Shown: in pieces, positions 60,901-64,000 of the stretch
How positions within the stretch are numbered: the stretch's first letter is position 1
Layout of the letters: every line of letters begins with the position of its first letter
NCBI GenBank assembly: GCA_030248225.1
Contig: JASANE010017365.1
Location: forward strand, 1-64,000
Reading direction: 5' to 3'
Length of the DNA stretch: 64,000 bases
Source: Trileptium ribeirensis
Taxonomy: Eukaryota > Nematoda > Enoplea > Enoplida > Thoracostomopsidae
The notes under the pieces: model-generated
Seen by the model: only the letters and a program-made list of their open reading frames with translations
The model's database searches: none
What the model was told of the DNA's origin: nothing
Program-made: the position numbers and the translations under genes

Positions 60901-63876
60901 CACCAAATAGATCAAGCAATTTAATATTATAACGTTGATGTTTATGAAAAATCCCGGTATGTGGAGTTTATAAGGGTAGCAATAAATCCAGTTATAGCTG
61001 GGTAATAGCATTGTATGTTTACAAAACCCGACCGTTGCACCAAATAGATCAAGCATCAAGCATCAAGTTAATATAATCTTAAGTCTCAGACTCAACCTAA
61101 ACATAAAATTCTCAATTTCTGCTGATTCTCAATTTCCACGTTTCCAAATTCCTAGATTCTCCTGATTCCTATTTTTATAGTTTCAGCAAATTTCCAGTTT
61201 CCAACTTTCCCAAATTCAACCTATCCCAAATTTCCAGTTTCCTACCTATACAAACTGCCAGTCTATTACTTTCCCAAATACTCCTACTTTCCCAAATTCT
61301 CCTCCCAAAATTACCACTTTCCCAGTTTCTCCAAATTCCTAGTTTCCCAACTTTATTGAATTTTCGCAATTTTACCGTTTACTGTGAGAATTTCGGAAAT
61401 TGATTTTTTACATTCCCACTATAATTTTGAAATTCTCAGTTTCCCAATTTTCTGAAATCGCCAGTTTCCCAAGTTAATTGGGTTGCCGCAATTTTTTCAT
61501 TTCTCGTTGGCGATTTGCGAAATCGAATTTTTTACATTCTCACGGGAATTTACGAATTCTCAGTTTTTAGATTTTCAGTTCCCTAAGTTATTTGGGTTTT
61601 CTGCAATTTTCAAATTGTATTTCACGGGAAATTGGGAAATTCAATTTTTTTAATTCCTGAGATAAGTTCTCTATAGTTAATAGTACTGAAATATGTTTTC
61701 ATAATGTTTAATCATATCGGATTATTTTTTACGGTTTTCATATTTATAGTTAAAAAATATTGTACCTAATATCAAGAAATAATCTAATATATCATTCAAT
61801 CGTTTCCAGAATTTCCAGGATAATTTTAACATTATCAATTGCTAGAGATATCACCTTTTAATTTTTGTAGAAAATCTGTTGTCCATGTTTTCCCGAATTA
61901 TAAGCATAGAAATAATCTCAGGAAAATAGGAATCTGTTCCCATCCGCAAAATTTTCCAATTATATGGTAATACGGTACCCAATTTGGTACTGAAGGATAT
62001 TGGAATATGTTTCCAAATTAATTTTGGTACTCATAATTACCGTGTAGCACTCATTTGTTTTCTTATATGACAAAAATGTTTATAATCAATTATCGGCGTT
62101 GTGCTATCGTCTAAAATCTTAACTTTTTTGAATGCTTCAAAAATACACATTTCGATTTTGCATAATAGATCTATGTAAGCGATATGTAGCAAAACGCTTG
62201 GCTTTATTATAAAATTATTATTTGTTGAAGTTTCCCACTGAGGTTCAATTGATATTCTAGTGTAAATGGTTCATAAAAATAAATTTTGGATTACCTAAAT
62301 CTGTTTTAGAACTGGGATAGCAACACGGAATAGCGTTAAAAAAGAAATCTTAAACTTCAAACTGCGCCTGCTTATAACCGAGTGAATATTTTCTTATGAT
62401 ATCCAATGCTGTACTGTGCAATGCTATCTTTCATTGCAGTGCTCAAACTGCACAATGTATTCAATGCCATTTACTGTTATTAACTTTTAGTTCAAGTAAA
62501 CTTGGCAGCGTCGGCTGATACACAGCCGTTTATCCACGACTAGGCTCGCATTATATGTTCGTTGCTGCTTCCTAATCAACGATAAGAAAAAAGACATTAC
62601 TATGGAAAGTGAGGATGCGGCTTTAGTTCCAGACGTCGATCGAATGATGCTGTAGTTGGGCAACCATATTGAGCCTGGAAAGTTGGTTGTATTTAAACGG
62701 CCACGAATACGGTTGTATTGTAATGCGGACGTTGAAAGCTTCGAAGATTCCGGTTCCGTAGTACTGTATTGAGTGAGGTCTTGATATTCCTGTGGGACAA
62801 ATTCATTAGTAGTAAAAATACTAATTTTGATCTAATTTTGTTCATAAAATGTGCAACGTGAAACAGAAATAAAGTAAAGCTGTCCAAATGTTAACTTCAT
62901 CGGGTTAACAGATTTTATGCGTGGTACGACGTCATCGTGTGGCAACAGTTAATACGCAAACATTTTGCTTTATCGTCGTAAAAATTTAACTGGGCCACGT
63001 AATAAATACAGCTTTTGTATTTATATTTACAGGCGCAAGATAAGATTCAGAAATTCTTTTAAGACCGTCCGCGTCGCACCTTAAGCTTGCGTACAGCCGG
63101 AAGTAATAAAAGGCAGAACTAAAGGACTATAGATTTGCTACAAATTACCATTGATCATAGCTGATTTTTCTTTCTTACTAAGCAGCGTAGTCGACACAAA
63201 ATGGTTTGTGTTCCCGAATTTACTCGAATAAGGCCTCATAGCAGTTGGGAATTATATTAGTCGAATATGGGTGGTAATATTTACGACAGTTGATTGCTAT
63301 TAAAACATAACGAAAAATGTGTGATAAATAACAAATGGTATGCCAAAACAGACACATAAGCTTTGGTTTAACGTTTTCAAGCGTGGAGTAACATTGTTTT
63401 GACAAGTACACTTTTTTGAAATGTCATCATTTTATGCTCCAACTCATTTGAAATACATAGGCCCAAATTAGCTCAGATTTTGGTGTCATCACCTGAACTG
63501 TGTAAAACAAAAACGTAGTATTAAGATAAAATATTTACAATGCAGTTCCATTGTATACAGTTAACTCTAGCGTAGTAAAGTAACGACATATCACGAATGT
63601 GTTCATGAGACAACAGCGGCGTCAAAGCCTCATTTAACTGAAACAGTGCCTATTTCGTTCTGTTTAGTTATAGCTTACTATTGAGAGATGTATTGATTTA
63701 TTCAACGATTCACAGTATACGTACCGATTTCGAATAAAAAATATAAGATTATAGACAGCGATACAGCATCACCAGGGGCTACATATATACTTTTCTGCCA
63801 TAGTGAACTGTAGAATTTGCATGCGGGCATAATTTGAAGGTCGAATAAGTCCGCGGGATTCACAGCCAAAGTCATT
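45840..63876 (-). CDS. FnIII-repeat protein gene, 12 candidate exons, open at both ends
   Basis: An exon chain assembled by hand, 5' to 3': 63,876-63,791; 62,789-62,699; 59,675-59,495; 58,196-58,033; 57,607-57,551; 57,509-57,444; 57,086-56,946; 56,375-56,222; 52,131-51,921; 48,910-48,677; 46,203-46,026; 45,980-45,840. Reading phase agrees at every junction, and ten of eleven introns are GT-AG. The product, about 570 residues, has repeated fibronectin-III features: a B-strand Trp (LRIAWTPP, HEICVEWIS, FSIAWGVP), C strands, and F-strand Tyr (GVLYRISVEA, TVKYCISFSV). Several extra cysteines are unusual for FnIII. This suggests an extracellular adhesion or receptor-like protein. Neither signal peptide nor membrane segment is in view. 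The family is not recognised; exons 8 and 9 are the least certain. Confidence 0.6.
46026..46203 (-). CDS. FnIII gene, candidate exon 11
   Basis: Acceptor TTGCTGTCAG, donor GTATGT, phase 2 in and 0 out. It encodes the end of one FnIII domain (IMLSGSDYPKRSP) and the A-C strands of the next (NNFSIAWGVPQCYGVPMDGF). Intron 10 upstream (2.5 kb) holds the hAT-like MITE. Confidence 0.65.
46859..47439. mobile_element. hAT-like foldback MITE with G/C runs, copy 1
   Basis: Inverted repeats of about 80 bp are perfect or nearly so, starting CAAGAGTGCATTAGGGAAG. ATAAAAC is duplicated on both sides (46,852-46,858 and 47,440-47,446). The interior is made of repeated palindromes of the type CCCCCAGTTTCTGGGGGG with GGTCGGTCGGA between, and runs of up to ten G or C. 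A 7-8-bp duplication fits hAT. It lies in intron 10 of the FnIII gene. Confidence 0.7.
48677..48910 (-). CDS. FnIII gene, candidate exon 10
   Basis: Acceptor TTTCACCAG, donor AAAG|GTAAAT, phase 2 in and 2 out. It encodes 77 codons of one FnIII domain: A strand LRVKPIAIPSC, B strand HEICVEWIS, C strand HFTVAYSTVHC, and E-strand CTGKILTI. It has four or five cysteines. The split codon AG|C joins it to exon 11. Confidence 0.7.
49027..49239. mobile_element. 213-bp MITE in intron 9
   Basis: Inverted ends GGCCCATGTCACCTTTAGGG and the complement of ...CCCCTAAAGGTTACATTGCC, flanked by ATTTTTT on both sides (49,020-49,026; 49,240-49,246). The interior holds GGGGGCGGCAGCCCCCC and a CTTAGCTTAGGCTAAG palindrome. 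Confidence 0.55.
50858..51003 (-). repeat. SINE family S1, copy 2
   Basis: Minus-strand B box GGTTCGATTCC, A-box-like TAGTTCGGTCAGTGG, and the body TTTAGTTTATCAAACATTG, as in the copies at 10,981 and 51,360. Confidence 0.55.
51360..51508 (-). repeat. SINE family S1, copy 3
   Basis: The best-kept copy: A box TAGCTCAGTGG, B box GTTCGATCCC, body GGCTTGAGTTTGTCAA and AATTCGGGCATGACATGG. It lies in intron 9 of the FnIII gene, in the same orientation as the gene. Confidence 0.65.
51921..52131 (-). CDS. FnIII gene, candidate exon 9
   Basis: The acceptor AAAATTCCAG is good; the donor GTCATG is weak. Phase 1 in, 2 out in the frame chosen (CPVRVAPLVHQLLASVC ... PLAVEIKYKTADVI), which joins both neighbours. 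A second frame is also open for most of the exon (SPIVGFRLC ... YYNVTNTNVMIKNL) and looks FnIII-like; it would need a GA donor. The frame choice is therefore uncertain. Confidence 0.45.
53089..53380. mobile_element. hAT-like foldback MITE, copy 2
   Basis: Same family as 46,859-47,439 but shorter and more diverged. The inverted ends are CAAAAGTGCATTAAGGAAG and the complement of CTTCCCTAATACAGTCTTG. Flanks share GTACC. The interior has CAATTTCTGGGGGG and related palindromes. Confidence 0.6.
54140..54215. repeat. Fragment of the hAT-like MITE
   Basis: ACACTTCCCTGCACT and ATGGGCGTCTTTGCC align with one end of the family. Confidence 0.4.
54547..54835. repeat. GC-rich hairpin-bearing insert
   Basis: Two GC-rich blocks (GGGGAGGTAGAGGCCCTCGG and CCGAGCCCTCAGGGGGTAGC) flank an AT-rich centre. 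It resembles the cores of the MITEs at 49,027 and 20,318. Ends not defined. Confidence 0.3.
55590..55740 (-). repeat. Possible tRNA-derived repeat
   Basis: On the minus strand GGATAGCTCATTTGAAAGC (A-box-like) is followed about 40 nt later by GGTGCGAATCCCGATT (B-box-like). No second copy was seen. Confidence 0.3.
56222..56375 (-). CDS. FnIII gene, candidate exon 8
   Basis: Starts after GGGAAG (phase 0) and ends before GTAATG (phase 1). An alternative acceptor (TTTAG, five bases earlier) and donor (ATG|GTAAAT) exist. The frame gives DLAAPFVTAGIGY and an FnIII E-F motif THIMVNAARTVKYCISFSV. Confidence 0.45.
56946..57086 (-). CDS. FnIII gene, candidate exon 7
   Basis: Strong acceptor ATGTTTCAG and donor GTAAGT, phase 0 both ends, 47 codons. 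It contains IVKIEWQRP and RYYQWKLVAYEIA strands. Only phase 0 is free of stops. Confidence 0.7.
57444..57509 (-). CDS. FnIII gene, candidate exon 6
   Basis: 22 codons (RINEASYYIRWSITDE at the end), acceptor ATCGAAG, donor GTAAAG, phase 0 both ends. It is separated from exon 5 by a 41-nt intron. Confidence 0.55.
57551..57607 (-). CDS. FnIII gene, candidate exon 5
   Basis: 19 codons (MAVGSNEVRIRSVVLDRVE), acceptor ATTAAAG, donor GTAAGC, phase 0 both ends. It is short, so it is supported mainly by the phase chain and the adjoining tiny intron. Confidence 0.5.
58033..58196 (-). CDS. FnIII gene, candidate exon 4
   Basis: Acceptor ATGTTTTAG, donor GTTAGA, phase 1 in and 0 out. It begins with the FnIII F strand GLISGVLYRISVEAVV and ends CTRPDLPQFK, an inter-domain linker. 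Confidence 0.7.
58355..58430 (+). repeat. GTTG microsatellite with B-box-like sequence
   Basis: Four or five GTTG units are followed by GTGGGTTCGACTACCC, a good B box without a clear A box. Probably a truncated tRNA-derived repeat. Confidence 0.35.
58881..59080. repeat. 62-bp tandem repeat, three units
   Basis: Units contain GAGCTCAAATTTTTGAAAAA and ATATGGCCAGTAACCCAGCT. The last unit is altered. Located in intron 3 of the FnIII gene. Confidence 0.8.
59495..59675 (-). CDS. FnIII gene, candidate exon 3
   Basis: Acceptor TTGTTTTAAG, phase 0 in and 1 out. It encodes NELRIAWTPPCVFGENVLRS, then VRWIEWKEPGEYPNGE and SSCVTI. Joining to exon 4 gives a textbook E-F transition (CVTI-D-GLISGVLY), but the donor needed is ATAG|GAAAAG, a GA rather than GT. 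The nearest GT (GTCATT, 5 bases on) and a later GTATAAG leave exon 4 out of frame. Confidence 0.65.
59985..60242. other. GC-rich island, unassigned
   Basis: About 60 percent GC in AT-rich surroundings, with a palindromic CGGCCTTCGGCC. It has an 89-codon plus-strand frame without recognisable motif. Base composition unlike its neighbours suggests inserted DNA or a repeat with no second copy here. Confidence 0.4.
60862..61060. repeat. Tandem duplication of a ~137-bp segment
   Basis: TAGCATTGTATGTTTACAAA and the following CCGACCGTTGCACCAAATAG occur at about 60,869 and 61,006. The second copy ends with CATCAAG repeats. Confidence 0.7.
61080..61640. repeat. Degenerate pyrimidine-rich minisatellite
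   Basis: Many variants of TTTCCCAAATTC / TTCCAGTTTCC with a 10-20-bp spacing. Strong strand asymmetry in intron 2. Confidence 0.6.
62699..62789 (-). CDS. FnIII gene, candidate exon 2
   Basis: Acceptor TTGTCCCACAG, donor GTTTAA, phase 2 in and 0 out. It ends RPHYNTTVFVA and joins VNRGTNELRIAW of exon 3 to give the A-B strands of an FnIII domain. A second frame is also open, so the choice rests on phase and motif. Confidence 0.55.
63791..63876 (-). CDS. FnIII gene, candidate exon 1 (first in view)
   Basis: Acceptor TGTAAAATAG, donor GTATAT, phase 0 in and 2 out. It encodes GLIRPSNYARMQILQF, an FnIII E-F pattern. The in-frame stop just upstream fits an exon edge. Earlier exons would lie beyond the window. 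Confidence 0.5.
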
Positions 63877-64000
63877 CTATTTTACAAGGAGCGTCTTAAG
63901 ATGGTTGGGCGGGTGGAAGGCGGTTCCTCTCAATTTTTACTGACAAAAGAAATAAATCTAATTGATGGGTTTATAACAAGAAGAATGTAGACCGGCTCAC

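Noticed and set aside
1..64000. CRISPR array, bacterial operons or a phage
   Set aside because: No regularly spaced repeat-spacer pattern, no ribosome-binding sites before long genes, and low coding density with introns; the window is eukaryotic.

Overview
The window is AT-rich animal nuclear DNA, dominated by transposable elements, with one multi-exon gene on the minus strand. The signs are GT-AG introns at both extremes of length (41 and 45 nt, but also 1-4 kb), Ty3/gypsy-type gag and envelope remnants, several tRNA-headed SINE-like repeats and many small inverted-repeat elements. A possible GA-AG intron together with 41-45 nt introns would suit an oikopleurid larvacean (tunicate) with a repeat-swollen genome. 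That identification is a hypothesis, not something the sequence proves.

Layout. From 376 to about 4,200 lies an old degraded copy of a large unclassified repeat ('element E'). From 4,445 to 8,228 there is a SINE-like repeat and otherwise featureless AT-rich DNA. From 8,233 to 35,421 stretches one minus-strand LTR retrotransposon ('element 1'), with LTRs of about 1.31 kb at both ends and a 4-bp CATA duplication outside them. It has been split by a second, inverted copy of E (11,752-29,948). That E copy was in turn split by a second related LTR retrotransposon ('copy I', 12,605-23,468), which itself carries a 2.4-kb foldback DNA transposon (18,348-20,780). The second insertion is flanked by an 88-bp, not 4-6-bp, duplication of E. 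Elements 1 and I keep gag but show no pol. From 35,426 to 41,100 there is a second SINE-like copy and nothing else recognised. From about 41,105 to 44,965 lies a third relative: the same 3' tail, preceded by a broken envelope (baculovirus-F/errantivirus type) reading frame.

From 45,840 to the right edge, 12 candidate exons on the minus strand join with matching reading phases into a protein of about 570 residues (both ends open) with fibronectin-type-III-like repeats. It is probably an adhesion or receptor protein; I do not recognise the family. Its last visible exon runs straight into an array of six ~120-bp tandem repeats made from that exon's own sequence, which lies against the envelope element. 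Its large introns hold hAT-like foldback MITEs, SINEs and short tandem repeats.

The most novel signal is in the shared 3' tail of the three retroelements: two stem-loops about 150 bp apart that have the same 19-nt loop but different, perfectly paired stems. In copy I, four related hairpins also lie in a row nearby. This looks like a conserved structured RNA (or DNA) element of the retrotransposon family.
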